This document shows, piece after piece, positions 40,213-49,725 of a stretch of 64,000 bases of DNA. Every line of letters starts with the position of its first letter. Position 1 is the stretch's first letter. The DNA is from Streptomyces pseudovenezuelae (GTDB lineage Bacteria; Actinomycetota; Actinomycetes; Streptomycetales; Streptomycetaceae). The position numbers were made by a program, and so were the translations under genes. A model generated the notes under the pieces. The model was not told the DNA's origin and searched no databases. It saw only the letters and a program-made list of their open reading frames with translations. The stretch covers positions 620,001 through 684,000 of the forward strand of contig NZ_KQ948150.1 of assembly GCF_001513955.1 (NCBI RefSeq). Reading direction: 5' to 3'.

Positions 40213-42012
40213 TTGATACCCCACATATTCAGCCGCCCCAGACGCACGCTGGTGCTGGCGGCCACGTTCGGCGCCGCCCTTGCGTTCGGCGCCCCGGGCG
40301 CCCTCGCGGGCACGCTCCCCGTCGTCCCCTCCACCGCGCCGGCCGCCAAGGCCCACGCTCCGGCCGCCGCACCGGCTTCCCAGAGTGCGGCCTGGGTGGC
40401 CGGCACACGCGCCTACCTCGTGATCACCGCCCCCGGTGACAGTTCGGCGGTCCGCTCGGCGATCACGGCCAACGGCGGCACCGTCTTCTCGAACTTCGAC
40501 GCCATCGGCGTGATCGTCGCCCACTCGGCGTCCAGCACCTTCGCCGCCACCATGCGCGGCGTCGCAGGCGTGCAGCAGGTCGGCGCCACGCGCACCTCGG
40601 ACGTCCCGGCCGCCGCCTACGACCCGGCGCTCCCGCCCAATCCGGCCCAGGCCTCGACCCCGGCCGGAGAGCCGGTCCGGGCCGACATGAGCCAGATCAA
40701 GGCCGACCAGGCCTGGGCCGTGAACCCGGGCTCCGCCTCCGTCAAGGTCGGCATCCTGGACACTGGTGTGGACGACCAGCACCAGGACCTGGCGCCCAAC
40801 TTCGACGCGGCCGACTCGGTCTCCTGCGCCTACGGCAAGCCCGACACCCGTACCGGCGCGTGGCGGGACGTCGACACGCACGGCACCCACGTCGCGGGCA
40901 CCGTCGCCGCGGCCAAGAACGGCAAGGGCGTCGTCGGCGTGGCACCCGGGGTGAAGATCGCCGCGGTCCGTGTCGCCGAGCCGGGCAACTCCTTCTTCTT
41001 CGCCGAGAACACCATCTGCGGCTTCGTCTGGGCAGGTGACCACGGCTTCAAGGTCACCAACAACAGCTATTACACGGACCCGTGGCAGTTCAACTGCCCG
41101 GACAACATCGACCAGGCCGCCATCATCGAGGGCGTCAAGCGCGCCCAGGAGTACGCCGAGAGCAAGGGCTCCCTCCAGATCGCCGCCGCGGGCAACGAGA
41201 ACTACGACCTCGCCCACAAGACGACCGACTCCGCGAGCCCGAACGACTCGACGCCGGTCACCCGCACCATCACCAACGCATGCCTCGACATCCCGACCGA
41301 GCTGCCGGGCGTCGTCACGGTCGCGGCCAACGGCACCGGCGTCACCAAGGCCTCGTTCTCCAATTACGGTCAGGGTGTCATCGACGTCGCGGCACCGGGC
41401 AGCAACGTGTACTCCACCGTCCCCGGCGGCGGTTACGGCAGCAAGAGCGGCACCTCGATGGCCACCCCGCACGTGGTCGGCGTGGCCGCACTCCTCGCCA
41501 GCGCCAACCCGGGCATCACTCCGGCGCAGCTCCGCACCAAGCTGGCCGAGCAGGCCAACGACATCGGCTGCCCCTCGGACAGCCGCTGCACGGGCTCGAC
41601 GGCCAACAACTCGTTCTTCGGCGAAGGACAGGTCGACGCTCTCAAGGCCGTCGGGACCACCCCGCCGCCCGGACAGTACTTCGAGAACCTTGCGGACTTC
41701 GCCGTCAACGACAACGCGACCGTGGAGAGCCCGATAGCCGTAACCGGGGTTACCGGCAACGCCCCGGCCACCCTCAAGGTGGGCGTGGACATCAAGCACA
41801 CGTACATCGGTGACCTGAAGGTCGACCTGGTGGCGCCGGACGGCACCGTCTACACGCTGCACAACCACACCGGCGGCGGCACCGACAACATCGCCCAGAC
41901 CTACACCGTGAACGCCTCCTCAGAGGTCGCGAACGGCACCTGGAAGCTGCGCGTCAACGACAACGCCGCCTCCGACACCGGCAAGATCGACGCCTGGAAC
42001 CTGACCTTCTAG
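40213..42012 (+). CDS. secreted S8 subtilisin-like serine peptidase with P domain
   Basis: A 599-residue secreted protease. The start is a TTG with GGAGG five bases upstream. A signal peptide spans residues 1-33 (RTLVLAATFGAALAFGAPGA, LAG). A propeptide of the inhibitor-I9 kind lies at about 60-130. The catalytic core has VKVGILDTGVDD (Asp near 183), DTHGTHVAGTVAAAKNGKG (His near 223), NNSYYTDPW, AAAGNENYDLA (Asn of the oxyanion hole) and GSKSGTSMATPHVVG (Ser near 414). Residues about 485-599 are a proprotein-convertase P domain (ESPIAVTGVTGNAPATLKVG, HTYIGDLKVDLVAPDGTVYT, ANGTWKLRVNDNAASDTGK). It degrades extracellular protein. Monocistronic, with a terminator hairpin downstream. Confidence 0.9.
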   Translation: MIPHIFSRPRRTLVLAATFGAALAFGAPGALAGTLPVVPSTAPAAKAHAPAAAPASQSAAWVAGTRAYLVITAPGDSSAVRSAITANGGTVFSNFDAIGVIVAHSASSTFAATMRGVAGVQQVGATRTSDVPAAAYDPALPPNPAQASTPAGEPVRADMSQIKADQAWAVNPGSASVKVGILDTGVDDQHQDLAPNFDAADSVSCAYGKPDTRTGAWRDVDTHGTHVAGTVAAAKNGKGVVGVAPGVKIAAVRVAEPGNSFFFAENTICGFVWAGDHGFKVTNNSYYTDPWQFNCPDNIDQAAIIEGVKRAQEYAESKGSLQIAAAGNENYDLAHKTTDSASPNDSTPVTRTITNACLDIPTELPGVVTVAANGTGVTKASFSNYGQGVIDVAAPGSNVYSTVPGGGYGSKSGTSMATPHVVGVAALLASANPGITPAQLRTKLAEQANDIGCPSDSRCTGSTANNSFFGEGQVDALKAVGTTPPPGQYFENLADFAVNDNATVESPIAVTGVTGNAPATLKVGVDIKHTYIGDLKVDLVAPDGTVYTLHNHTGGGTDNIAQTYTVNASSEVANGTWKLRVNDNAASDTGKIDAWNLTF

Positions 42013-42073
42013 CGCAGGGCCCGGCAACGCCCGCGGCCAGCGCTGCGAACTGCTGGGCCGCACCGGGCACATG

Positions 42074-42107
42074 GGCCCCGGCGGCGGTGTACGCCGCCGC
42101 CGGGGCC
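42074..42107. terminator. 13-bp perfect hairpin between convergent genes
   Basis: GGCCCCGGCGGCG (42074-42086) pairs without mismatch with CGCCGCCGGGGCC (42095-42107), loop of eight bases. It lies between the subtilase gene and the convergent phosphatase gene and may terminate both. Confidence 0.65.
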
Positions 42108-42188
42108 ATCATCCCGGAGGCGTCCAGGAAGGCCGCGGACACGGCACCGCGGGGTGCCGGCCGGCTCGATCAGAGCCCACCAGGCAGT

Positions 42189-44300
42189 TCAGGACTCGGC
42201 ATGCAGTACGAGAACGGCCACGTCGTCGGTGCGTTGTCCGGCTGCTCCGGCCTTGCTGAGCAGGTCGTCGATGAGCAGGTCCAGGTCCCGCTCGTCCGCC
42301 CGGGCGAGGTGGTGCGCGAGACGGTCGAAGGAGTCGTCGAGATCGACTCCCGGTGTCTCGACGAGGCCGTCGGTGTAGAAGACGAGCATCATGCCCGGAG
42401 TCAGTGGGATCTCCGTCAGGGGAAAGGTGGCGTAGGGATCGATTCCCAGGAGCGGTCCCGGCGGAACGACCACGGGTCGGGTGACACGGTCGGGCAACCG
42501 CAGCAGGGGTGGCGGATGGCCGGCGCTGGCCAGCAGCACCCGTCGGCGGGTGAAGTCGAAGTGGGCGTAGAGGCAGCTGGTGAAGAGTTCGGGGGCCAGG
42601 TCGGTGAGGAGCCTGTTGGTTCGGGCGAGGACCTGATCGGGAGGCGTACCGAGGGTGGCGTGCGCGTAGACGCCGGTGCGGACCTGGCCCATCAGGGCGG
42701 CGGCGGCGACGTTGTGTCCCTGGACGTCGCCGATGACGGCCGCGGCCGCTGTGTCACCGAGACGGATCAGGTCGTAGAAGTCTCCGCCGATGTCCATGCC
42801 CTGGGTCGCGGGCAGGTAGCGGGCGGCTACGCGCAGTCCGTCGATCCGGGGGAGGACGCGCGGCAGCAGGGCCTGCTGAAGGCCGTGGGCGAGGGCATGC
42901 TTGGCGTCGTAGAGGCGGGCTCGGTCCAGTGCCTGGGCTATGAGGCCGGCGAGCGACGTCAGCACGGCGCGTTCCTCGGCCGGGAAGACGTGAGGCTGGT
43001 CGTACGACAGGATGCAGCAGCCGACGGGTCTGCCGGAGATGATCAGGGGCAGGAAGGCCCATGCCTGCTTCCCGCTGACCTGCGGCGCCTCCGGGTAGGT
43101 GCGGTTCATCTCGTCCGGGTCGGCGAAGAACGCGGGGATGCCGCTGCTGAGGGCGCGCCCTGCCGGGGTGAAGGCGGTGTCGAGTGGCAGTCCGTCGAGG
43201 CGCTCGATGATGTGGGGGTCGTAGCCGCGGTGGCCGGTGATACGCAGCCGGCCGGCCTCTGCGGTGGACACGACCAGGCCCTGGGCGCCGAAGGCGGGCA
43301 TGATCTGGTCGGCGATGAGAGCGATGACGTCCTGGACCCCGACGACTTCGGTCAGGCCCGCGGCCAGGTGAGTGAGTTGGTACAGCCTGCCCGCACCGGC
43401 CGGTGTGACGGTCCGCGTGGAGCGGTCGGGCGCCGGTGACGGCAGAGCCGGTGCACCGCTGGGGACGATGCGGACGCTGATGCCGCTGGCGTCCGGGAAG
43501 AGATGGAAGTCCAGCCACTGGTCAGGTGGACGGCACGCGGTGAACGACACGGGCTCGCGGCTGATCACGGCAGCTCGGTAGCGGTCCTCGTAGGTGGGAT
43601 CGTCCAGCCAGCGCAACGACTGCCACGGCAGGGTGCCCAGCAGCCGGTCGGCATCGCAGCCGAGCAGTTCACAGGCGCCGGAACTCAGGTAGGTGAACCG
43701 GCCCTCAAGGTTCAGCGCGCAGCTTCCGCCCGGCAGACGCTCCGCGAAGTCGGCGGCGGCCATCGCCGGGCTCCCGGGTCGGCGGTCCACCGGGACGACA
43801 CGGAGCGGTTCGTCACCGGAAGGCGCCTTTCCGGGCACGGCGGTTTCCTCCAGCACCCGGGCCAGCCGTCGGCAGCTCGACGCGATGTGCCCCCGCTCCC
43901 GTGCGGTCATGTACGGCGGACGAGTGGCCGGCCACATGAGCAGCAGCGCCCCCCAGCGCCGACCGTCGGTCACCGGGGCGGCGACCAGGGCCAACGGGTA
44001 GGGAAGCACCACCGCGGTGCGCGGATAGGCGCGCACCATCTCTTCCTGGCTGCTCACCCATACCAGGCGGTTCTCACGAACCGCGACGGCCACCGGTGCC
44101 GGAGCGGCCAGCGGTATCCGGGCCCATGGTGCGGCGAACTCGGACGGTGCCCCGCACAGCACGTCCAGACGCAGCAGCCGTTCATCCGGCGTGATCAGGT
44201 ACAGAGCGCCGATGGACGCCCCGGTTCGGCGCACGGTCTCCGCGAACACGGCATCCAGATCGTCGCTGTCGGCAACGGCCGGATCTCCCGCGCTGGTCAC
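42189..44300 (-). CDS. GAF-PAS-GAF-PP2C (SpoIIE-type) serine phosphatase
   Basis: A 703-residue cytoplasmic signalling phosphatase. The first GAF domain is at about residues 10-155 (DAVFAETVRRTGASIGALYL), a PAS domain at 185-290 (DFAERLPGGSCALNLEGRFT, YLSSGACELLGCDADRLLG), a second GAF at 320-480 (VVGVQDVIALIADQIMPAFG), and the SpoIIE/PP2C catalytic domain at 500-700 with AARYLPATQGMDIGGDFYDL (metal-binding Asp), AAVIGDVQGHNVAAAALMGQ, MMLVFYTDGLVETPGVDLDD and RTDDVAVLVL. Such proteins dephosphorylate anti-sigma antagonists. The GTG start at 44300 has GGAGGTG upstream. No anti-sigma partner is adjacent. Confidence 0.9.
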   Translation of the reverse strand: MTSAGDPAVADSDDLDAVFAETVRRTGASIGALYLITPDERLLRLDVLCGAPSEFAAPWARIPLAAPAPVAVAVRENRLVWVSSQEEMVRAYPRTAVVLPYPLALVAAPVTDGRRWGALLLMWPATRPPYMTARERGHIASSCRRLARVLEETAVPGKAPSGDEPLRVVPVDRRPGSPAMAAADFAERLPGGSCALNLEGRFTYLSSGACELLGCDADRLLGTLPWQSLRWLDDPTYEDRYRAAVISREPVSFTACRPPDQWLDFHLFPDASGISVRIVPSGAPALPSPAPDRSTRTVTPAGAGRLYQLTHLAAGLTEVVGVQDVIALIADQIMPAFGAQGLVVSTAEAGRLRITGHRGYDPHIIERLDGLPLDTAFTPAGRALSSGIPAFFADPDEMNRTYPEAPQVSGKQAWAFLPLIISGRPVGCCILSYDQPHVFPAEERAVLTSLAGLIAQALDRARLYDAKHALAHGLQQALLPRVLPRIDGLRVAARYLPATQGMDIGGDFYDLIRLGDTAAAAVIGDVQGHNVAAAALMGQVRTGVYAHATLGTPPDQVLARTNRLLTDLAPELFTSCLYAHFDFTRRRVLLASAGHPPPLLRLPDRVTRPVVVPPGPLLGIDPYATFPLTEIPLTPGMMLVFYTDGLVETPGVDLDDSFDRLAHHLARADERDLDLLIDDLLSKAGAAGQRTDDVAVLVLHAES

Positions 44301-44714
44301 GAGGCACCTCCAGCGTCGCGGGGCATTCAGGAACGGCTGGGCGGTCCGGGACCTCCTGGGACACGGCATCTGCCGACCAGGCCGTGCCGAACTCGCCTTA
44401 AGAGGACGCTACGCCCTTGAAAAGCGACCGGCACGCCGTCCCACGGAGGCGTACGGGCCGCCCTGTCGATCCATCACGCGTACCGGTTTCGGGTCGGACC
44501 CACATGCCTGAGCCAAGATCGGGCTCGGTCCGAGGCCGGATCCGGGTGGGTCCGAGGCCGATCGGGTTGGTGTCGGGGCATCCTCAGGACGCCCTGACAC
44601 CCGCCTCACGGCCTGATGTCACTGCCGTACTGCACAATGCGCGGAAAGCGAGATCAAGATCGCTTGCACTGGGTAAGCGATCTCGAGTCCCCCGCGGCAG
44701 AAAGGCCACCGTTG
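44301..44714. other. 414-base intergenic region with an inverted repeat
   Basis: No gene recognised. At 44657-44665 / 44675-44683 a perfect nine-base inverted repeat (AGATCGCTT / AAGCGATCT) with a nine-base spacer lies 31 bases before the next start codon and may be an operator for the small gene at 44715. Confidence 0.4.
44657..44683. promoter_or_regulatory. 9-9-9 inverted repeat, candidate operator
   Basis: Perfect half-sites AGATCGCTT and AAGCGATCT separated by GCACTGGGT. It is placed 31 bases upstream of the hypothetical gene. It could equally form an RNA hairpin. Confidence 0.35.
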
Positions 44715-45107
44715 ATGCAGTCCACGTTCGCCACCCAGGGAAGTCTGACGAGGCTGGCGCCTGGTCGCAGCCGGTACTCCCCGCCGCTCGATTCCCCGGC
44801 CGTCGATGCGCTGCGCGTCATGTCCGACCCCCGCACCCCCGTCTTCCTGACGGTGCATGCCGACGGCCGCCGCAGGTACAGCTACTGGCAGCCGTTCGAC
44901 CCGCACACCGGCAGGGGCAGCTGCTACGTCGCCCTGCCCACGGCCGCGTGCGACGCGTTGCACCACGCGGCGAGGATCAGTCTCGGCGAGCCCGTGGTCG
45001 ATCCGGCCAGGACGACCTACCGCGTACGACCCGTCCGGACCCAGGCCGCTCCCGTGCCTTCCGTCCGTCCGGTACGCACGGTGTCCCAACGAGCGCGCGT
45101 GGCCTGA
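44715..45107 (+). CDS. hypothetical protein
   Basis: A 130-residue soluble protein: SPAVDALRVMSDPRTPVFLT, VHADGRRRYSYWQPFDPHTG, CYVALPTAACDALHHAARIS, then a basic Val/Pro-rich tail. Codon use is Streptomyces-like (GC-rich third positions), and AAAGG lies eight bases before the ATG. No domain recognised. The pattern of two short beta-rich blocks and one helix does not point to a family that I know. Confidence 0.55.
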   Translation: MQSTFATQGSLTRLAPGRSRYSPPLDSPAVDALRVMSDPRTPVFLTVHADGRRRYSYWQPFDPHTGRGSCYVALPTAACDALHHAARISLGEPVVDPARTTYRVRPVRTQAAPVPSVRPVRTVSQRARVA

Positions 45108-45465
45108 CGATCAGGCGCAAGCTCGACGGCGGCGACGCGAAGGTCAACGCTCCCCCTTCCTCCTGTCGCCCGGCGGGACGGGGGACAGCGGGACGCCCCT
45201 GGCCCCAAGCCACTCGCCGGCTCCTCGTCGTTCACCAGGGCCTGCGGCGGGGAGCGAGCCGTCGCAGCGTAGTGGTTCTCTCGTCGATGCAGCTCAGTGC
45301 CGGAGTCTGAGATGGTGGTGGGCACAGCGGGCGTGGTGCGATCGCTGGATCAGGTCACGTGCGACAGATGTTCATCGACCACGCAGCCATTGAGTGCCTC
45401 CGTCGCGTGTGCCGGCCGGGACCGACAAGTCGTCGGTTTGTTTCTTCCAGGGGCAGAGGGCGCGC
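45108..45465. other. 358 bases without a recognised gene
   Basis: Contains only the 5' region of the LysR gene; the ribosome site is near AGAGGG at about 45455-45460. Confidence 0.4.
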
Positions 45466-46350
45466 ATGGACATTCGGCAACTGGAGTACTTCCTTGCGAT
45501 TGTCGACCGCGGTGGGTTCAACCGTGCGGCTTCGGCCCTGTACGTGTCGCAGCCGTCGTTGTCGCAGGCCGTGCGGGCACTGGAGCGCGATCTCGGTTCC
45601 GAACTGTTCCATCGGATCGGACGCAGAGCGGTTCTGACGGAGGCAGGAAGGGCCCTGATCGAGCCCGCCCGGGAGGCCGTGAGGAGTCTGCAGACGGCCC
45701 GGGCGAGCGTCGCGGCGGTGCACGAGCTGCGTCAGGGGCGCCTGGACGTGGCATCCGTGCCGTCGCAGGCGGTGGAGCCGCTGACGAGTCTGGTGAGTGC
45801 CTTCAGCCGCCGGTACCCCGGCGTCTCCGTGGCCATCAAAGCGGCGTTCACCGCGCGTGATGTGGTCGACATGGTGCGCACGGGTGCCGTGGAACTGGGG
45901 CTTCTGGCGTCCACCGGGCCGTTCTCCGACAAGGAGGTCGTCTCCTACGCGCAGGAGCGGCAGCGCTTCGTGCTGATGGTGCCGGCCGACGGCCCGTTCG
46001 CCGACCGGACGGCGGTGGACTGCCGGGAACTGGCAGGACAGCGTCTGATCGTCGCGCAGCCCGGTACCGGGCTGCGTGCCTACGTCGACGCGCTGCGGGA
46101 GCAGGGCATCGAGTTCACCATCGCCGCCGAGACGGAGCACCGCGTGTCGCTGATGCCTCTGGTGCTGGCCGGGGTGGGACTCGCGGTGGTCATGGATTCC
46201 TGGCGGGACCTCGCCCGGCGGCTGGGTGCCCGCGTCCTGGACATCGAGCCGGAGACCAGCTTGGACATCGCTCTCGTCAGCCGCCGCGGCAGTCTGTCGC
46301 CGGCGGCCGCCGCGTTCGTCACGGCCGCCGCCTCGGCCGCCTCCGGCTGA
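45466..46350 (+). CDS. LysR-type transcriptional regulator
   Basis: A 294-residue regulator. The HTH is at residues 1-60: MDIRQLEYFLAIVDRGGFNR, AASALYVSQPSLSQAVRALE, RDLGSELFHRIGRRAVLTEA. The effector domain runs from about 90 to 290 (RLDVASVPSQAVEPLTSLVS, GAVELGLLASTGPFSD, ELAGQRLIVAQPGTGLRAYV, LMPLVLAGVGLAVVMDSWRD). It lies 73 bases upstream of a tartrate/isocitrate dehydrogenase-type gene on the same strand and probably controls it; the intervening TTATCAGGGATA area (about 46363-46372) may hold a binding site. Inducer unknown. Confidence 0.9.
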   Translation: MDIRQLEYFLAIVDRGGFNRAASALYVSQPSLSQAVRALERDLGSELFHRIGRRAVLTEAGRALIEPAREAVRSLQTARASVAAVHELRQGRLDVASVPSQAVEPLTSLVSAFSRRYPGVSVAIKAAFTARDVVDMVRTGAVELGLLASTGPFSDKEVVSYAQERQRFVLMVPADGPFADRTAVDCRELAGQRLIVAQPGTGLRAYVDALREQGIEFTIAAETEHRVSLMPLVLAGVGLAVVMDSWRDLARRLGARVLDIEPETSLDIALVSRRGSLSPAAAAFVTAAASAASG

Positions 46351-46423
46351 TAGGCGCCCCTTATCAGGGATATCCACTTTCCGTCTTGGACGCCCCGTGG
46401 TCAGCCTTGCTGCAATCGACGCC

Positions 46424-47482
46424 ATGACGACGAACCACCGCATTGCCCTGATCCCCGGCGACGGCATCGGCGCCGAGGTACTGCCTCCAGCACAGCGGGT
46501 GCTCGATGTTCTGGGCCGCCGCCACGGCTTCAGCCTGTCCTACACGTCGTACGACTGGTCGTGCGAGCGGTACCTGCGGGAGGGCGCCATGATGCCCGCC
46601 GACGGGATCGACCAGCTGCGCGACAAGGACGCCATCCTGCTGGGCGCCGTGGGATACCCAGGCGTGCCCGACCATGTCTCGCTGTGGGGGCTGCTGATCC
46701 CGATCCGGCGCAGCTTCCGCCAGTACGTCAACCTCCGGCCCGTCCGTGTCTTCGAAGGCATCGACAGTCCGGTGCGCGGCGCACGGCCGGGCGAGGTCGA
46801 CATCGTCGTCGTGCGGGAGAACGTGGAGGGCGAGTACAGCGAGATCGGCGGACGGCTGAACCAGGGCACGGCCGAGGAACTGGCCGTCCAGGAAGCGGTG
46901 TTCACCCGGGCCGGGGTGACCCGGATCGCCGACTACGCGTTCGCGCTCGCCGCCCGCCGCCGAGGGGGGCTCATCTCCGCCACCAAGTCCAACGGCATCA
47001 TCCACACCATGCCGTTCTGGGACGAGCTGATCGCCGAGCGGGCCGCCGAGCACCCCGGCGTCACCTGGGGCCAGGAGCACATCGACGCACTGGCGGCCAA
47101 GTTCGTCCTCGACCCCGCCCGCTTCGACGTCGTCGTCGCCTCCAACCTCTTCGGCGACATCCTCAGCGACCTCGCGGCCGCGGTCGCCGGATCCATCGGC
47201 ATCGCCCCGGCGGCCAACCTCAACCCCGAGCGGGACTTTCCGTCGATGTTCGAGCCGGTGCACGGCTCCGCACCCGACATCGCGGGACAGGGCATCGCCA
47301 ACCCACTGGGCGCGATCTGGTCCGCGGGCCTGATGCTCGACCACCTCGGCCATCCCGCCGCGGCCAGGGACATCACGGACGCGATCGCGTCGGTCCTGGC
47401 CAAGAGCGAGATCCGCACCCGTGACCTGGGCGGAAGCGCGACCACGGCCGAGTTCACGGACAAGCTGATCGAGCTCCTCTGA
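46424..47482 (+). CDS. tartrate dehydrogenase/decarboxylase-family (isocitrate/isopropylmalate type) enzyme
   Basis: A 352-residue NAD-dependent beta-decarboxylating dehydrogenase. IALIPGDGIGAEVLPPAQRV at the N-terminus, DAILLGAVGYPGVPDHVSLW, IPIRRSFRQYVNLRPVRVFE, VRENVEGEYSEIGGR, SATKSNGIIHTMPFWDEL (catalytic lysine region), ASNLFGDILSDLAAAVAGSI (two catalytic aspartates) and MFEPVHGSAPDIAGQGIANP match the family in order. The length and the IGGR after ENVEGEYSE are typical of the tartrate dehydrogenase/D-malate branch rather than LeuB. It oxidises and decarboxylates a 2-hydroxy acid; it may belong to the catabolic island downstream. Confidence 0.85.
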   Translation: MTTNHRIALIPGDGIGAEVLPPAQRVLDVLGRRHGFSLSYTSYDWSCERYLREGAMMPADGIDQLRDKDAILLGAVGYPGVPDHVSLWGLLIPIRRSFRQYVNLRPVRVFEGIDSPVRGARPGEVDIVVVRENVEGEYSEIGGRLNQGTAEELAVQEAVFTRAGVTRIADYAFALAARRRGGLISATKSNGIIHTMPFWDELIAERAAEHPGVTWGQEHIDALAAKFVLDPARFDVVVASNLFGDILSDLAAAVAGSIGIAPAANLNPERDFPSMFEPVHGSAPDIAGQGIANPLGAIWSAGLMLDHLGHPAAARDITDAIASVLAKSEIRTRDLGGSATTAEFTDKLIELL

Positions 47483-47501
47483 ACCGTCTCCCCAGGCGGC
47501 C

Positions 47502-47530
47502 GGCGGGCGCCAGGGACGACGACGCCCGCC
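47502..47530 (+). terminator. short hairpin after the dehydrogenase gene
   Basis: GGCGGGCG (47502-47509) pairs with CGCCCGCC (47523-47530), loop of 13 bases, 20 bases after the stop codon. Confidence 0.45.
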
Positions 47531-47824
47531 CGCCACCCGGCACACCTGCGCGCTGCCCTTTCCCGAGGCGAGCCCCACCGGCCCCCTGCCGCAAGGGGCC
47601 GTTCCAGGGCCCGGATGCCCCGTTGCTCGACGAGGAGGAACGCTATGGCAGCACCCGTCCCCGCGGCCTGCCCAGGCCGAGCCTGCCAAGCGGCCTGGTG
47701 CAGGGCGCTCCGCGGCATCGGCAAGGTCGACTGCCCCGGCCCTGTGCCGGGCTGATCTGATGCCGGGTGTGCGTACCCTTCCTCCCGCCCCCTTGCCGAT
47801 CGCGTGACCTCACTGGCGAGAGGG
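47531..47824. other. intergenic stretch between convergent genes
   Basis: Together with the hairpin at 47502-47530 this makes up the 342-base gap between the dehydrogenase and PucR genes. No gene was recognised in it. Confidence 0.4.
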
Positions 47825-49447
47825 TCACGCGCCGGGAGCAGGAGCCTCGCCCGCGTCCAGGACCAGCACCGCGACATGCAGGGACGTGCGTTCCAGACCT
47901 GATTCCAGGTCGCAGCCGAGGAGCCGTTCGATGGTGTGCAGGCGCTGGTAGTACGCCTGCCGGGACATGCCGACGTGTTTCGCCGCGACCGACTTGTTCC
48001 CGGCCGCCGCCAGATAGGCGCGCAACGCCGGGAGCAGGTCGCCGCCGTTGCGGTCGTCGTGCTCTATGAGGCGGGTCAGTCGCCGTTCCGCGTACCGCTG
48101 GAGACGGGTGTCGTCCCGCAGGACACCCAGCAGGTCCGGCAGCCGGACGTCGGCGGGCACGTAGAACCACCGCTGCGGGGAGGCCGGTGTGATGGCCTCG
48201 GCGGTCTGCTCCGCCTCCTGCCACGACCGGGCGATCCCGCCGAGGTCGGTCACCCCGGGGCCGACGGCGACGACCGCGCGCGGTCCGAGCTCCTCCCGGG
48301 TCAGACGGCCGATCCGCTCGGCGACCGGCTGCCACGCGCTCGCCTGTGCCAGCGCCATGAGCACGCCGATCCGGCCCGGTGCCGTCTCGCCGACCAGGGC
48401 GCGCACGCCTGTGTGCGTCAGTGCCTTCGCGATCCGTTCGTCGAGGTGCTCGTCCTCGGTGCCGGTACGCGGGTGGCGGATGACCACGGCGAAGAGCCGG
48501 TGTCCGAAGGTCGGGAGCCCCAGGGCCTCGGTGCGGGCACGCGCGTCGGCGGCGGAGCGGAAACGACGCTCGTACAGGTCTCGCAGTACGGAGCGGTGGG
48601 CCCGGCGCTCCCACCAGGCCTGCCCCGCCAGGCGCGCCATGGTCAGCGCGACCGCGGCGCTTTCCAGCACCAGGACGTGTTCCGGGTCGGGTTCGGCGTT
48701 CAGCCGGCCCTCCAGCAGGACCAGCCGCCCCCACGGACCGTGGTGGTCCTGCACCGGCGCGATCAGCCACCCTTCCGGGCCGCTCGGCGTGATCCTCTCC
48801 GGTGTCGGCGCGGCCCGCGACCGCCGCGACCAGGCCGACACGACCGGTTCGTACGGCCGGCCCAGCAGTTCGCACATGAGGACGCGGTGGGTGAGATCCT
48901 CCAACACCACGGGTGCTCCGGTGAGTTCCGCGGTGGTGTGCACCAGTTCCTCGGCGTCCGCTCCCCGCAGCGTCAGCGCGGTGAAGATGTCCTGGATGTC
49001 CCTCCCGCGGCGCAGTAGGGCCCCCTGGGCGTCGAGGATGAGCGCGTGCACGGTCTGCGTGACGTCGATGAACCGTACGCCCCGGGCCAGCTCGACCAGG
49101 GGCACGTCACGAGCGCGGCACGCCGCCACCAGCTCGTGGGGCACCTTCTGGTACCGGTAGCCGAGCTCCACGATCAGGCCGGCCGCGCCGACGTCCGCGA
49201 GCTGGTCGACGTAGCCGCGCAGCTCGGAGGCGTCCTCGGGATGCGGCATACCGGTCGTCAGTACGAGCTCGCCGCCCTCCAGGAAATCCGCGGGGTTGAG
49301 TAGCTCGGTGACATGCACCCAGCGCACCGGGCCGTCCAGTTGTGACTCCCCGGCCAGCACCCGCGGCATCCCCTCGGCGAGCACGGGAAGGAGCAGTACC
49401 TCCCTCAGGGTGGGGAAGTGCCCGGTTGCGGTGGGTCTGGGCGGCAT
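47825..49447 (-). CDS. PucR-family transcriptional regulator
   Basis: A 540-residue activator of the PucR/CdaR type. The N-terminal PucR domain is at about 8-125: FPTLREVLLLPVLAEGMPRV, VRWVHVTELLNPADFLEGGE, LVLTTGMPHPEDASELRGYV, GLIVELGYRYQKVPHELVAA. A GGDEF-like middle follows, and the C-terminal HTH_30 is at 475-525: LLPALRAYLAAAGNKSVAAK, HVGMSRQAYYQRLHTIERLL. It is divergent from the SolA-type oxidase gene, the first of the catabolic run, and very probably activates it when the substrate is present. The ATG at 49447 matches the family start; a GTG at 49495 would add 16 residues. Confidence 0.85.
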   Translation of the reverse strand: MPPRPTATGHFPTLREVLLLPVLAEGMPRVLAGESQLDGPVRWVHVTELLNPADFLEGGELVLTTGMPHPEDASELRGYVDQLADVGAAGLIVELGYRYQKVPHELVAACRARDVPLVELARGVRFIDVTQTVHALILDAQGALLRRGRDIQDIFTALTLRGADAEELVHTTAELTGAPVVLEDLTHRVLMCELLGRPYEPVVSAWSRRSRAAPTPERITPSGPEGWLIAPVQDHHGPWGRLVLLEGRLNAEPDPEHVLVLESAAVALTMARLAGQAWWERRAHRSVLRDLYERRFRSAADARARTEALGLPTFGHRLFAVVIRHPRTGTEDEHLDERIAKALTHTGVRALVGETAPGRIGVLMALAQASAWQPVAERIGRLTREELGPRAVVAVGPGVTDLGGIARSWQEAEQTAEAITPASPQRWFYVPADVRLPDLLGVLRDDTRLQRYAERRLTRLIEHDDRNGGDLLPALRAYLAAAGNKSVAAKHVGMSRQAYYQRLHTIERLLGCDLESGLERTSLHVAVLVLDAGEAPAPGA

Positions 49448-49725
49448 ACGGGGTCTTTCGTCTGAGGAGGTCGGGCTTACCTTCGCACCGGCCACTCACC
49501 ATGACAAGAGGAGCGCCGACATCGGTGCACCCCGGCCGTCCGCGGTGACAGACCGTCTCGAGAAGACCCCAAGGTGGAACACAGTGTGGGTTGACCTGCA
49601 GGTTCCGCCGGGCCGAGAGTGAACGCCATCCCCAGCAGGATCCGAACCGGAAAGGTCCGCACAGGGTCCGCACCATGCAGGGGCCCCGCTGCCACCCAGA
49701 CCACACCATCGAGAGGAGCGACCTC

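Noticed and set aside
46424..47482. 3-isopropylmalate dehydrogenase (leuB)
   Set aside because: The IGGR after ENVEGEYSE and the genomic context favour the tartrate/D-malate branch; no leucine genes nearby.
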